64,000 bases of DNA from Eretmocerus hayati (lineage: Eukaryota; Arthropoda; Insecta; Hymenoptera; Aphelinidae), in contig CM056744.1 of NCBI GenBank assembly GCA_029851415.1, positions 16,251,268 to 16,315,267 on the forward strand, in the 5' to 3' direction. Under the pieces are notes generated by a model that saw only the letters and a program-made list of their open reading frames with translations, had not been told where the DNA came from and made no database searches. Positions 41,223 through 54,240 of the stretch are shown in pieces. The position numbers were made by a program, and so were the translations under genes. Numbering within the stretch: position 1 is the stretch's first letter; every line of letters starts with the position of its first letter.

Positions 41223-44021
41223 CTGAAAACAAGGAAAGAAAATTCAAACGTCAGAGAGGGAGAAAGATGTAATACTATCTTCAAGCGTGTTTGCAGAATA
41301 CTGATTGCAGCTAGCCCACCTATATATATCCAGAACTCGTTTCGAATTCCTTCCGACCCATTTTCTCGAGATAGGCCACGATAAAAATACTCCCACGTTC
41401 CCCTATCCCCTAACCTTTCCAATGAATTTTGGAAGGAGTAGACAAAAAAAAAGGAGTTACATGGCTATTCATCCCTAGCAGAAATCTCTCGAGCTCGTCA
41501 ATCATGTTCATCGTGTAAAACGAAACGCCTCGTTTGTATATTATCAAAGGATCTCACCCATGTAGTATCATATAGGTACCTATTCTGTCGTCACAAAAAT
41601 GCTTGAGTGCTTCGTATTATTATTATTTACAGTCTCCTTATACGTTGAAGAGAAGCCATAAGTGTATATAATACAGTAGTAGAGCTTGATGCTTGAGGCA
41701 CACTTCACTAAAGGTTATTACACCTTTTTTACGATAAAGCGCAGCTGAGTGCACGTCTAAGTCCTCTTGAAAGTTTCATAGCCTGATGTTGTACCCATCC
41801 GCCTCAAAAATTGCACTTTATCGTGTCTTTGCGTCATTTTTCACACTTTGCATTCGCTCATTTGTGAGTCAAAATTTTTATGAATATATTTTCGAATCAA
41901 AAGTCATTTCGTCGAACTCTACAAACTGGAATGAATTCGCAAAAGTTGTATGAATCATGTTTTGATGATTGTTGCAAAATCTGTATCTTTTGAAAGATAA
42001 TCAAGCATAAGATCATTAGATACCACACATTTATCTCGACAGACATACTAAACTTGAACTCATAATTCACTCATTGCGATACCATTTTCTGACATGCAGG
42101 GTGATATTTTAAGAGATATTTCGAACAATATTCGAATTTTTCCCTCAAAAGCAACGCTCATTCTGAGGATAATCCGTGTGCCAAGACGACCGTTTCTAAA
42201 AATCCAAGAGATTCCTTGATTTGAAAGATTTCACGATGTCTCTTCCAGAAATTAACACAAAATATTGTAAATTGCGTTTGACCAGTATAATGTGTATCTA
42301 CACTAAGAGATCAATTTGCTCAATCCATCATATTCAGTCACAAATATCGTACGAATGAAGATGAAAATAATATCCTCGTTTGACTTTTTCATAGACATGT
42401 TGCAACGGATGTGGTTGATTTGACAAAAAAAAAGTAGGATGCATTTGTAGTGGAGCGCTTGGGCACTTTGGCAAAGAAAATCTTTGAGAACGCACTCTGA
42501 GAATGAATTATTCCGTAACTTGGAATCGCCACAACATTTGCAATGGCTCTAGGCCAACTCTTACGTGGCTGCCTATTAAGTAGTGACAGATTTAGGAATC
42601 CGAGTCGAATGAGTTAGATGTCATTGAAATTGATCATTATCGAGTGCGATTTATCTTCGCTTCTTTCTAAAAACGATTGATTTACTGCTCATTAGTCATA
42701 TTTGATAATTATTCTGAATTTCCAATAAGCAAGTGCGATCGATTGTTTTGAGATTTTCGTGAATCTAGTTGAGAAAATTCATCATTCCGAGATTTTTTTT
42801 TCTCACAGGAATCAATTGTGAATCCTTGTCTGTATTTGAAGATTGGTGCAAGGCAAATGGATTTTTCTTGGAATCCCAAATCAAGCCTTCTAAGAAACGT
42901 AATGGTTTGAGTCTTATTCTCAAATATTAATAATTGAATTGAAGAATTTTTACCGGTCAAAGTGTAGAAACTTTTGAGGTGAAGCGGTCGTAGAATGCGT
43001 GAATATTCACGCCAAAAATTGAATGAACTAGGGTGGGAGAGGCCTCAGGGGGTTTCGAAATCGTATCAATATTAGAAAGATACTGACATTGTCGAGTTCT
43101 CAAATATTTTTGTTGATCTCTGAAATAACATAATTTTTAAGAGAAGTTGCGACCGTTTGTCTGGGATTTCTAGAATCTGCCACTTCAAGAGAATTTACGA
43201 GAATACTTGAGAACTTGAAAATATCGGTACCTATTTTTTTGTTTCTTAACATTTAAGCTTGCGATACACAATGAAGATCAAAAATCCCACAACGATTCAA
43301 AAACGTTAATTATATTCAACTGACATTTTCAAATATGAGCTGAAATCCACATTTGTGCACAAGGCAGTGTGAAAAAAGATGAAAAAATGTCTAACAATTA
43401 AGAACTTGATTGCGAAATACTCCCAACTCTATCGATAATTTGTACTACACGTTGTACATCAAGATATTCCCCTCGGAAGAAATTCGCTCTTCGTACGTGA
43501 CAATTGTATGTTCTCAAAGACTAACGAATCTAGTTTGTAAAACTCGATTCCCCATCGAAGCTTTGTAATTGCAAGAGACGAGGATAGAATCATCAAGAGA
43601 GTTTAGTTGCACATCACGGCTGAACTGATCGAGAAAACGAATAAAGGGCGCGCACGATTTCGTTTTGTCGCGTGGAAAGTTTTGCTTCCCCTCATCTTAA
43701 CACATTTTACTCTTCTTCTTTCCTTTGCTTAGAGGAAGTGAAGCATCGACGTGAGAAAAAAGTTCACCAATTGGATTATCCATACTGCTAATTTTGGATA
43801 TAGGGGCAATCGAATGCGGGTGATACTTTTTGTATTGGATTGAAAAGGGTGTTGGGGTGTAAAGAGTAAGAAAGATTGAGGCATTTTTAAGGGCTGGGTG
43901 TCTGGGTGGGATGATCGTATGCACTGAACAGTTTTTTTGATTTCACGATGATTCCTGGTGTGTGCAGTATGTGATGCCATTTTTCGTACTCTGACAATAT
44001 CGATAATTCCATCGTGAGTAT
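41223..44021. other. Mitf intron 1 segment, nothing recognisable
   Basis: AT-rich intronic DNA upstream (in Mitf orientation) of the basic-region exon. No gene, RNA or element was found; open frames such as 43697-43924 and 43729-43980 overlap one another and have no domain. Confidence 0.45.
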
Positions 44022-44503
44022 ACTCTGTAAAAAATTGGTTGAATTTTCAACCAAAATTCCAACCACACTGGTTGAATATTCAACCAAGCAGTTATATTGC
44101 GTGATGAATGGATGAATGGATGAATGGATGATGGATGGATGGATAGATGGATAGATAGATGAATGGGTGGATAGACGGATGGATAGACCCATAACCCATT
44201 TATCCCAGCCATCCACCCATCATCCATCAGTCCATCCATACATCCATCCATCCACCCACCATTCACTCTCCTCGATCCATTCATCGACCCCATCCATCAT
44301 CCATCAGTCCACCCCTCCATCCACCCATCATTCACCCATATGACCATCTATCATATTCTACCCCTCACACGTAGGCAACCCGATATGCAGGAACCGCATG
44401 GACAGATTGTGATGATCCACATTGGTTGAATACTCAACCAAACTGTCGAATTTTCCATTCAACCGGCTGGTTGAAGTTTTTTTGGAAAATTTTCTTACAG
44501 TGA
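44022..44503. mobile_element. MITE containing a self-complementary ATGG/CCAT microsatellite
   Basis: The ends CTCTGTAAAAAATTGGTTGA and (reverse complement) CACTGTAAGAAAATTTTCCA are related inverted repeats, and GGTTGAATATTCAACC-type palindromes occur near both ends (44039-44085 and 44422-44476). The centre (44103-44345) is a GGAT/GATG-rich tract followed by its complement, a CCAT/CATC-rich tract, so the two halves of the microsatellite can pair. There is no coding capacity. Confidence 0.75.
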
Positions 44504-44951
44504 AGGTTTTATTTGTCAGATCATGAGCAAATTGCGGGGTGAGCTGCTCAGAATCAGGATAGGTCAGTTTACTCAGCAAGGTCTTTCTGTATCGACAATT
44601 TTGGAGTTTTTATGAATAATGTGTAGTTTACCGGACAAAATGAGGAATTGAGCCGGAAAAGAGGGTTGTCTCCTCGGTACACTCACACATCAAGTATTCG
44701 TGAAGACCCAAAACCGAAGTGAACAAAATTTCCTGTCTCATTCAGGGCATGTTCAAATTGCTTCGTCTATGAGAGAAATATTCAAAAACCATGAATAATT
44801 TCTACCGAAGACCAAGTCATCCGTTTAATGAGCTCTTACGCAATTTCTGAGCATCAGGAATGAAACTCCATATTTTGAAATGGACTAACGAGGGAACATT
44901 CAATCTACACATCACGAATCTTCACAAAAATATGGGAATCATTTTTTTCAT

Positions 44952-44959
44952 TATAAATA
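44952..44959 (+). promoter_or_regulatory. TATA-box-like TATAAATA
   Basis: A perfect TATA word followed about 15 bases later by CTCAGAG and 53 bases later by the ATG of the open frame at 45013. It supports that frame weakly; such words are common in AT-rich DNA. Confidence 0.25.
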
Positions 44960-45012
44960 GAGCTCTCAGAGGGGTTGATCCAATGACCCGCCCATCATGA
45001 GATACAGCTAAT

Positions 45013-45252
45013 ATGGAGATCAGCATCACCTATTGTACACTTTTTTGCACAGATCTTAAAAATGAAGAGTTGTTTTTTTTGTCGTCAAGATTGATGCAGA
45101 TCATTCCACGATGTTCAAATGATTTGAAACCTTCCGTATCCTTTCAGGAATCAGAATCTAATTTCAAAGCTCCCGAGAAGAACAATATCAAGGATGATCA
45201 TCTTTTCCAAAATTTGTACAGAATTGGTACAATGCAAGTGTACAGGATATGA
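45013..45252 (+). other. Unidentified 79-residue open frame with TATA-like word upstream
   Basis: It starts with ATG and has four Cys in its first 35 residues (TYCTLFCTD, PRCSN), and a charged C-terminal half (NFKAPEKNNIKDDHL). An acceptor-like CCTTTCAG at about 45150 inside it would allow a two-exon reading. No family is recognised. It lies antisense inside Mitf intron 1. Confidence 0.2.
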
Positions 45253-46775
45253 GATTGTGAACTAAGACTTCTATACATGTATAGACAAATCTGACCTCAA
45301 TATCCGTATTTTATGATAGTAGGTTTTCTGAAACATGAAATCAAAATGGCTTTTAGAATTTTGCCAAGATCCGTGTTTCAAAAGATTGACCCTCTCCTAT
45401 CAAATACACCAACTTTTCGTCTTACCTTAGGAATCAAATTTTTCTAAAATGATCGACTGTGATCAAAATGGGCCATATCAAAAAAATTCACTTATTTCAT
45501 AGTGACTCACACGCAACAACGATGCGTGACGTGAATTTATCCGCAGGAATGCGGTATCCTATAGGAACGATTGATTTTCTCATGCGGGTTGCTCACTACA
45601 AATGGAAGAAAGTCGTCCTCGATGATTTTTGACCAATGTACGATCGAAGCACCGAAATGAATCTCAATTGAATAAAGGAGTTTCAATGCACTATGTATAG
45701 TGCTTGAGATTTTTTGTGGCGCGACAACTGCTCGGGACGTGAGAACTCAGTAATAAAATCATACATGGGTGTAAGTTTGTGCGGGTCGTATGTGGTGGGA
45801 GATATCGGTAGATACTTCAAATCCACAATGAGTAGAACCTCCATGATTGAATCATGACTTCAGAGGATTTTGAAAATCATCTCAGCCATTGAATACACAT
45901 ATTGAATTTCTAAAGATTCGGGTCAATTCTCTAACTTATTGACTATCGCGAGCTTGAAGCATCGAGAAACATATTTCTGATATTCAGAATATCTTTCCCT
46001 GATGGGAATAGGACGAAAATAAGCAAAATGAGGAGTCATCGGAATTTTTCGGTTTTTAAGAAATTTCTAGCTCATAATCAGGTATCTGCCTCTGGCTTGT
46101 AGTTTGATTCATTTCTTGTATCAATAAGGATTTCGGAAATCTTGGAAACTCTCTTGATGGGTCCAAAAAAAGTAATAGGCGGTTATTGGAAATGGACGAG
46201 GAGAAAATTTCGTCCATTATAATGGACATTATGAGTGAATGGTCCAAGATTAACTTAGGCCATGAATCATGAATAGTTCGACAACTGAATCCGCATACAG
46301 TTCAATTAATGTTCTCGTATGATTTGTACAATCATTCCCCAAAGATATAATTTTCCCAAAGACAAAAAAGATAATAATCAATCCCTCTTCCTACAATAAT
46401 TCATAAGTCAAAATAGGTTCATCAAATCTTAGCATTCAAAGATCCATGATGAAGACATATAAAAATTCCCCCCAAACGAAATATCGACCATCAAATACAT
46501 CGTAAGCATCCCAGTCTCCCCCAAAAATCTGCATAAGAAAGCATCACGCTTGTGCTACATTCGCGCAAAGAATTCTCAAGTTGCTACCGCTACGAACGAA
46601 TAAAGTTGCCCTCTGTTTTCAATTCTCATCATATTCCGATGTATATACGTGCCCTCTTGCCCCCACCCAATACTATTTTCTTCCGGCATAGAAAACCTTG
46701 CACGTCGTTTGATCTGTGAATATTGGCCCCGGATACGACGACAATATTTGCACTTGTACCATATGCACATATTCC

Positions 46776-46962
46776 CACACACACACACACACACACACAC
46801 ACATGAATGTAACACATATGTATAGAAATGTGTGTATATATATATGTATACGGGTCTCAAAGTCGAAGAAACAGGAGGAAGTCGATACTTACAGGGATGA
46901 AATCTCGGACGCGTTTTTCACACGTGACCCTCCATAGTTATACATATATGTGTGTGTGTGTG
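46776..46962. repeat. CA and GT microsatellites
   Basis: (CA)n of about 28 bases at 46776-46803, TA-rich words near 46840-46850, and (GT)n at 46949-46962. Overlapping open frames on both strands here arise from these tracts. Confidence 0.9.
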
Positions 46963-47839
46963 ACTTTGCGCGCATGCAGTGGCAAGTACGTGATTCGATT
47001 GCCCGAACATTTCGCGCCAAAAATGAAAGTTCGTCCCTCTATACCCGTAACCTCTTCTGCACTTCTTTTCTGGCTTTTGCAGTTTTGCGAGGGCCAAATG
47101 ATATATATGTATGTTGCCTCACGCGTATACTGCATAAATTTTTCCCTCTACTCCTCTATACTTTCGTACAATTTCTTGTCCTTCTTTCTTTCTTTCTGTG
47201 TTGACATTTTCTCCTACTTTGCGAGTTTGCACGATGAAAATATGCAAAGAAGTCGCGAGCACGAGACGATTTCTTGAGAAGTATAACTCTTTTTTTTACC
47301 ATGCTGCAGCTTTGCGATTCGAGAATTTTAATTCTCGTGTCCTGATATTTTTTCTCCTCGTTCCATTCTTCTTCGATTGAGTTGACTAGTAGAGTAATGG
47401 AATTCGTAATCTCGAAGAACGTTCAAACTTCGAATGAATGGGAATTTGTATCATTCTAAACTGCGATGGGGTGAATTTTTGTTTAGAATGATTGATCGTC
47501 CGTAGTAAAATCATTACTGCTCTCACTTTTGTGGCGAACACTTTCACCGTTAACAAATTACCATGGAATGGTGGGGGTATAGAATTTTCCAGGGTTTCTT
47601 ATTAAAGGAGGTGAGATTATGATTGATTAGAATAGTGGGTCCAAGATGGCGACCAGAACATTCCGTTCTGATCAGATGTTGCCAGAATTATGAAGATTTT
47701 TGGTAGCAATTTAGATCCGCCATTTTCAGTTGATAGAATCCAACTTTGATTCCATAATGACCTCAAAAAATCCTATGTACCAAATCTCAGCGATATCCAT
47801 GAAAGTTGCACCTCCCCGGACGCCATCATGGAATCCCCA

Positions 47840-48810
47840 ATAATTGATTGTTTTATGGTCTGACAAGGTGGGTTTTGTGCAAAGAGGTTGGTGGACGCGT
47901 TCCCCTTGGATTCCTTATCTTTGATATGGTTTGGCGTAACTCGGACGTTGAGGATGTCGAGTTTGGAGGTATGGTTGAGGTCGGGTGGAATGACGACCAC
48001 TATTCCGACACAATTATGACACTAGAACCAAAGTGCGAAACACGAAATACGAGCGTGGAAGTGTCACTCGGTCGCATCGAGGACGAGTCTTCCTGACGGC
48101 ACCAGGGTACGTCGGTGTATTGGACCGGCATGGCCGCAATTGGGCCGAGTGTCGTGGAGAAGTTGGATGAATGGCTGGGTGCTCAACTAACATCTGGGAA
48201 CCTCGTTCCGTACTTCCTTTGCAACCAAAAAACATGGGTTATAGTCACCGACTACATCGAGCTGGCGATGACCTGAAGGGACTGGAAAGAGGGGGAATTG
48301 AGACGCCTTGAAGCAAGTGTTGACCAGTAAATCTACCGATTCGAACAGAAGAAGTCCAAATGGTTCCAAGAGGAACATGATAGATTGGAAAGGTAAGGAA
48401 CAAGAGCAGAAAGAAGACCCGGAAATGGACAGAAGCAGGAGGAACAAGACCTGCGAGTTCGGAGAAGAGAGCTACTCGATCTAGAGCGTGAGTCGCAGCT
48501 GGTCCTGAAGTAATTATCCTCACGCAGCCCCGGGGCCAAATTGGTAAGTGGTGAATCTCTGCTTTGTCCGGTGGCCGTTACCAACGGTGAAGGAAGAGAG
48601 GGTTCAGATGGCCGTATCGATGCGGATTACAGACCGGCACGGTTGGGGCCACCACAGGAAAGCCGTATTGACCGAGACCTCCACAAGCTGGAAAAGCTGG
48701 AGGGATGCTCCTCCTATGTACATCACATCATATCTCTCCTACGATTTCCTGAAGAAAAATCCCACCACAGGCCTGAACTCATCCCCAATGTATCAAATTA
48801 ACATGAGCGA
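47840..48810 (+). pseudogene. Decayed coding relic with coiled-coil segment, probably retroelement
   Basis: A run of plus-strand open pieces switching frame: 47848-48096, then a readable segment ending near 48270, then a Glu/Arg/Gln-rich coiled-coil-like stretch (about 48275-48510, with the phrase RRRELLDLERESQLVLK), then 48541-48801. Stops separate the pieces. GC content is higher than in the surrounding intron. The lysine/glutamate coiled coil and the decay resemble the charged region of the element at 6-8.5 kb, but no alignment could be run. No reverse transcriptase or integrase is visible. Confidence 0.3.
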
Positions 48811-49039
48811 CTGAAATCGTTTGATGGAACCTTAACGATATAGATCGATACTGTCGTTGCGAATCAGTCATCCTGGTTCCTGTCTTTACATCCAGTTGGA
48901 GTTGAGTAATACATTCATGTTCGGGATAATTATTTTTATGCTTCAACTGATAGTCGAATCTATCGCCCACAGACTCAGCGTGGAAGATCTTCGGATCTTG
49001 AGAGAGTAACGACTCCCCAGCCCCAGTCTTCTGGCAAGG

Positions 49040-51547
49040 GTGATTTTAGTATCTCGGGAACACACGACAACTCCCCCGTCCCCATTCTTCAGCCCCAGCA
49101 CCCATGACTCCCGCTTCTTCGCAAGACCCCTGTATCTTGTATCTTTTCTCTACTCTCTATGTCTTCATTTCTTCTTCTGGGACTATAACCTCCGGATTGG
49201 TACCCTCCGGAGAGAAGTTTTAGTTAGTATATACCCGAGTTTCCTCGTGTGAATTTGACACATCACCCTACACTTTTGCGGTAGTCCACGATAATTCCAC
49301 CCTCCTGCACTCCGAAAGGAGAAATTTCATCCACGGACTCAATATACATTCTAAAATCTTAGTTTGTCTCCATCAACTCCCTTCAGAGTTGTAGTGATCA
49401 AGTCCACAGAGGGACTAGGCAGAAACACTTTCTACATTTCAATTTCTGAGTAAGCCATCATCATAGTTTTTCAAAATGGCTCCATTCATATCTCTGGTCG
49501 TGTCGTGTTTAGTGACACGAATGATGTCAGTACTCCACCTTGACAATTGATGACCGTGAACTTGATAAAGTATTGAATCATTAAATCGCAATTCTCTATT
49601 TGCTCACCAGAGCGGTCAAATAACCCTCTTTGGAATGAATGAAAAAGATACTCATGTTGGGGATGCAACAGATAAGGAGGAAAAAAATGAGCTCCTTAAT
49701 AAATGCTGGTGTCAAACCTCCAGAAGTAGAGGGCGCAGCACTCTAGGTCAGAATTTATCTTATCCATATACAGTGGAGAGATGAGGATGCCTCAGGGTTT
49801 CCCTCGAAAATGCATCGAGAGTGACACAATACGCCTAATAAGGCCTCCGAGTGTGTGTATGACACCACCATACAACTCCTGATAGCTCAACCTACCCGTC
49901 CAGGTGTTTCATCGTTGAATCTTCAGAAATTAATAGCCATTCAACTCTACCTGAAAATTCGTGGTCTAGAAAATAAGTAAAGTAAGAATGTTCTCTTAAG
50001 CTTCACACGGGAATCCGTCCCTCGATTTCGAATGTCCACAGGAAATTTGCAAAAGTCGACTTCCACGTGGATGTCTGTAATAGTGTTTTCTCAAAAGAGT
50101 CCACAGAAATTTTGAGTGGTGGTCCTCCAAGTCAATTTTTCACCAGAATGACCATATTGTCTTGTACTCTCGGTATAGTACTCAGAATCAATATAAAGTT
50201 ATTTGCGTGCTCACATACACTCATGACACCTACAACTCAACAGCACTACACCCATTGAACATCTTATAAGATACCTGTAAATATTTGGTTCCACAAACTT
50301 ATCACCGCCTCATCATGCTCAAAAACAAAACCGTGAGCCAGAAAGACTCTAACCCATCTTCAATAATTCCCTTTTTCGTGGACGACTGCATCAACCAAAT
50401 GCTATTCCAACTTTCACGTCCAATTTTTTCATCTCATCCTACGTACACACCTTTCTCCAACTACTGCTAATACTTTCTACAGATTCCATCCAGTTTCAAC
50501 AAACCGGCATTGGTCTACATCTGAAAAAAAAAAACAGCTGAAGCCTTTGAGTACATACCCTTGCAAAGTCGCAAAAGAGATTCGGCTATACACACACATT
50601 TATAGATATATATATATATATATATATATGTGAAGCATCTCGCGGGCTCTTTGAAAATTTGCGCAGCACATCTGCCACGAGAAGATAGAGAGAAAGACGT
50701 TGATGCCGCAGCAGCCGCCTCTGAATATTTGATGTACGTAGGGAATGCACTTTTGCTTATAGGAATACGTAAGAGTATGGCACGGAATGTCTTTTGAAAA
50801 TTTTTTTTCTCCGTCCACACGCCTTTGGTGTTTTGGTATATATATATATGTATATATAGGTTGAAAAGGATTTATAGAAGAAGCTTGTTGTCAAAAATGC
50901 ACGTGTCTTGCAGTGATGCTAATGCTGCTACTTTCTATTGTATTTGGCTTTCTTTTACTTGCGAGGGTAATATTGTTATAGATGCGTCAGCAGTACCACT
51001 GCGATGACGCTACGCAAGATTCATTGTGAGGTTATGTTTGTGTGCGGCGTGTGCGCTGAAGCTGATGAAGGTTTGAGGTTAGTTTGTAATTTTTTGTCGG
51101 TGATTGTTTCATCTTTTGGAAAGGGGAATATTTTTAAATTCTGAATTGTTCACTCGAGAGTCAGGGGAAGGTAAAAATGAAGAAGGAATGAATTTGTGAG
51201 ATAAGATACGTAAAATGGTAAAGATAGTTGAAGAATATCTTGGAGTCTCCTAGTTCAAGTCAACTTTCACTGAAAATTTCACGCCAATCCACACATCTGT
51301 GATATCAATAGAAGTGTTTGGATGGGGTTATCTTAGATAAGGTTTGGTCGGGTTGAGGTTGAGTTAGGTTAAGTTATGAAGGCTGATAATACCATGCTCA
51401 GCACGGTTAGAAATCGAGTGTATAAGGGTGCCAATAGGGGCCAATCTGGGAAACTGCGTTTTCCCAACAGTTCCCCTAAACAAATAGGGCGGAAGCACGG
51501 CAGTTGTTGGGTTAGAATAGGGATTCGTGCAGCAGAAATCACGCGGA
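49040..51547. other. Mitf intron 1 segment with TA microsatellite
   Basis: A pyrimidine-rich stretch at 49060-49190 and a (TA)n run at about 50606-50630 are the only notable features; a second short TA run occurs near 50838. A GGTTGAGGTTGAGTTAGGTT word near 51352 is a simple-sequence patch. No gene is supported. Confidence 0.4.
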
Positions 51548-51868
51548 CTACACAGAGCATTTCGAGGATTTGTCTGGGTATAACGTGAATCCCCACGTAA
51601 GCCATGGATAGAGTGCAGGATATTTGTCTTCATAGAAAATGACCCATTCTTGGTTTTCCTCCGTGAGAAAATACATGCTATACTTTTCTGCCTCGATTAT
51701 TCTCTTGGCCATCAGCAGAATCTTATTTCCCCGTCTCCATTTTTTCTGAACGACCCTTTTCCCAATCACAAGAGTGATTAAACGGTATACTAATAATTGA
51801 AGCATGTTGACAGCTGCAGCTGAGATAAATCGGCCCGCTATAACCTCCAATATTTCTCGAGATGACAT
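51548..51868 (-). other. Unidentified 106-residue open frame
   Basis: It starts with ATG, and the composition is protein-like: a hydrophobic helix (about residues 15-36), a basic patch (KRVVQKKWRR), then an aromatic-rich segment with several Trp and Tyr. I do not recognise the family. It lies on the Mitf sense strand inside intron 1 and has no flanking splice signals that I trust; a transposable-element fragment is the likeliest origin if it is real. Confidence 0.22.
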
Positions 51869-53434
51869 ATGGATGACATTAATTCCTGTCCCCCAAACAA
51901 TTTTTCTCTACAAATTATGATTTCTTTGCTCTAGTTGGTCATTCCGAGATGCTCTTAATATTTTTGAAATGTAACATTTAGATTTTGACTTATAAAGCAG
52001 GGCTGATGGAATCTGACAATATCCAAATGCGCTGCTCCAAATATATTTAGGGAAACCGCAGGACACCGATAGGGAAGCTGAAGGGCGAATACAGAATCGT
52101 TAAAGTATCGGGAAATTCGTTGGGGCCCTGTTCGCGCCGGGTAAAATTGCTACTTAGGCTGTTTTCCGTAGTTTCCCTTCGCGCCCCGTGAAGAATCCCA
52201 GATGGGCCCCTCTATTTCTGTCAGGCAAACCCTATGCAATTTCTGACCGGGACAAGCCAATCGTACACTGTAGAGCTCCGAAGCTGGATCTTACTATAGT
52301 ATTTTTTCTTTCTAGAATCCCTAACGAATCTCCTTATGTGACATCTTACTACGCCCAACTTCCAATAATCTCACCACAATATAGATTTTATGCAGCTGAC
52401 CGCTCATGTCACTTAGTTGCAATGGTCAGTAGCTATAGCAGACTAACTGATTTTTTGGTCCAGCAAAACAAATGATTTTTCAGAAAATCGAGTATGCACC
52501 CGCAGGGTCCCTAAAAAATGGTCGATTTTCGGTATTATTGGCGCTTTTATCGGATTTGTATGGAACTGTCCAAAAGCTGACCGTGTTCAGTCAAATCGTA
52601 CTTAAACCACTAGCATTGACAATGTGGACTCCGATAAAATAATCACACCAATTTACTCGAGCCCTGACTGGTTTTTATCAGTCAGCTGCGTCGAAAATCT
52701 ACACAATCTGTCGAGTTCGATAGAATAGCTTTAAAATCCCATCAAACTAGAGTGGTTCAGAACATTAGTCGAAGTTCCAACATGGGAAGTGACTGAAATA
52801 AATTCAGGAATTAGAACGAGATTAATTTTGTATAGTAAGCTTCAAACTTAATTTCATACTTCATCAGAAGAAGGATATATTAGATAAGAAAACAGAAATC
52901 TCGGATGAACCTTCCAATGAGAAAAGAGGATGAAATGAGACAGGTTCTGGAAGAAGTGCAAAATCTCCAAAAAGTGTCTGCCAAGAAAAGTCACCGCTGT
53001 TGTTAGCAAAATCAAGTTCAGCAGTTGTGAGACCCGATTCCCCCCTTCTCGTAGAAAAAAGAGTATATAACGAGTTGAAAACTTGTACAAAAGCAGTAAA
53101 CTTGCAAGACTGAAAGCATCACTTGTCTCTTCTAGTATCCCAATATCGTCCATCCCTTGTCTCGTATTCGTCGCTCTCTTGTCCTACTTTTCCCAAACTT
53201 TCAAACTTTTTTCAAGTGCCACACAATATTTCTCGACCATTGACTGCCTTGAACAAACCATATTTACATGCTCTTCTACTAACTTTGAAGAATGCCAATG
53301 TATACATGATTTCAGTAGTGTACGAAAGCAAGAGTGTCAAGATCTGTCCCAAATCAAATCATTTTTTTCTTTCAGATTCATTAAAGGTTAAAGACGATTT
53401 TTTGTGTGTAAGGATTGAGCTGAAGGATACTTAC

Positions 53435-53624
53435 TCATATTGTGATTATCTTTTTTTTGTCGATCTTTTGCGAGTGCGTGAATTTCGGCGTCCGAAAGTA
53501 ACAGAGGCTCGGGTTTAATCGAGAGATCTGATAAATTACTGAGGCTGCCCGATTGACCGTCTTTGAGTCCGTCACCAAGTGAGCCCGCCTCGAACGACAA
53601 TATGTCGTCCAGCAGATCTTCCGC
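53435..53624 (-). CDS. Mitf: Mitf exon: activation region, SUMO-type site and start of basic region
   Basis: The minus-strand acceptor GTTACAG precedes 53624 and the GTAAGT donor follows 53435. Sixty-three codons plus one base (phase 1, completed by the 41222 exon). It starts AEDLLDDILSFEAG, matching the vertebrate DVIDDIISLES activation segment. IKPEP fits the sumoylation consensus (hydrophobic-K-x-E) at the place where MITF has IKRE. It ends DRQKKDNHNM, the conserved start of the basic region. The N-terminal exons, including any Rag-binding and cytoplasmic-retention segment, are not in the readable part of the window, so this is the first exon I can place; the open acceptor shows that more lies upstream. 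Confidence 0.97.
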
Positions 53625-54240
53625 CTGTAACATGCCAAGAAAACAACTCATTTAGATGATAAACTGATACCCGATGCCTCTTTTGTGTCTATTGGTATCC
53701 AAATCTAGGCATAATTTGGATGTAATACAGAATGGAGTAGGTCAAACATTATAAATTGAGATTTCGGTTTTTATATTTCACAAGATGACTCCAGGGTGCT
53801 AATGCATTGCTGAAATGATGGATAATACACTTGAAATTATGTTCATCAGAATCATTACATTCGACATCGATAAAAATGCAACATTTTGGATTAGAAAATT
53901 CATCTATTATCATTTGCTTATCAAATGGCATTGAAAAAGATAGAAACAATCGATAATATACGATCGACTAATAATCAATGATTCCATCATTTCTGGACAC
54001 ATTAGAAGAATCTGGGAAGTCCCTATTGATACAAAGAACGGACCTACTCAGAAACTGAGGTCGAATACCTGAATGCAACGACAAATTCAGATAAAAATTA
54101 AAAAAATATCCAAATTCTCATTTTTTCACTGTTTGTCTTGATCTCACTAATGTGACCTGGTTACCAAAAATACGGATCTCAATTCTATAGATCTCGAGGT
54201 ATCAAATGTGTAAATTGAAAAATTTGATTTCAGAGAATCC

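Noticed and set aside
43887..44293. Minus-strand frames of 109 and 116 residues rich in His, Ser, Pro and Ile
   Set aside because: They are translations of the ATGG/CCAT microsatellite inside the MITE.
46576..47277. Several overlapping frames up to 149 residues
   Set aside because: They arise from the CA/GT microsatellites and Tyr/Cys/Val runs they encode; no domain.
51340..51375. GGTTGAGGTTGAGTTAGGTTAAG as telomere-like TTAGG repeat
   Set aside because: Only one TTAGG and no regular pentanucleotide array; simple-sequence drift is enough.
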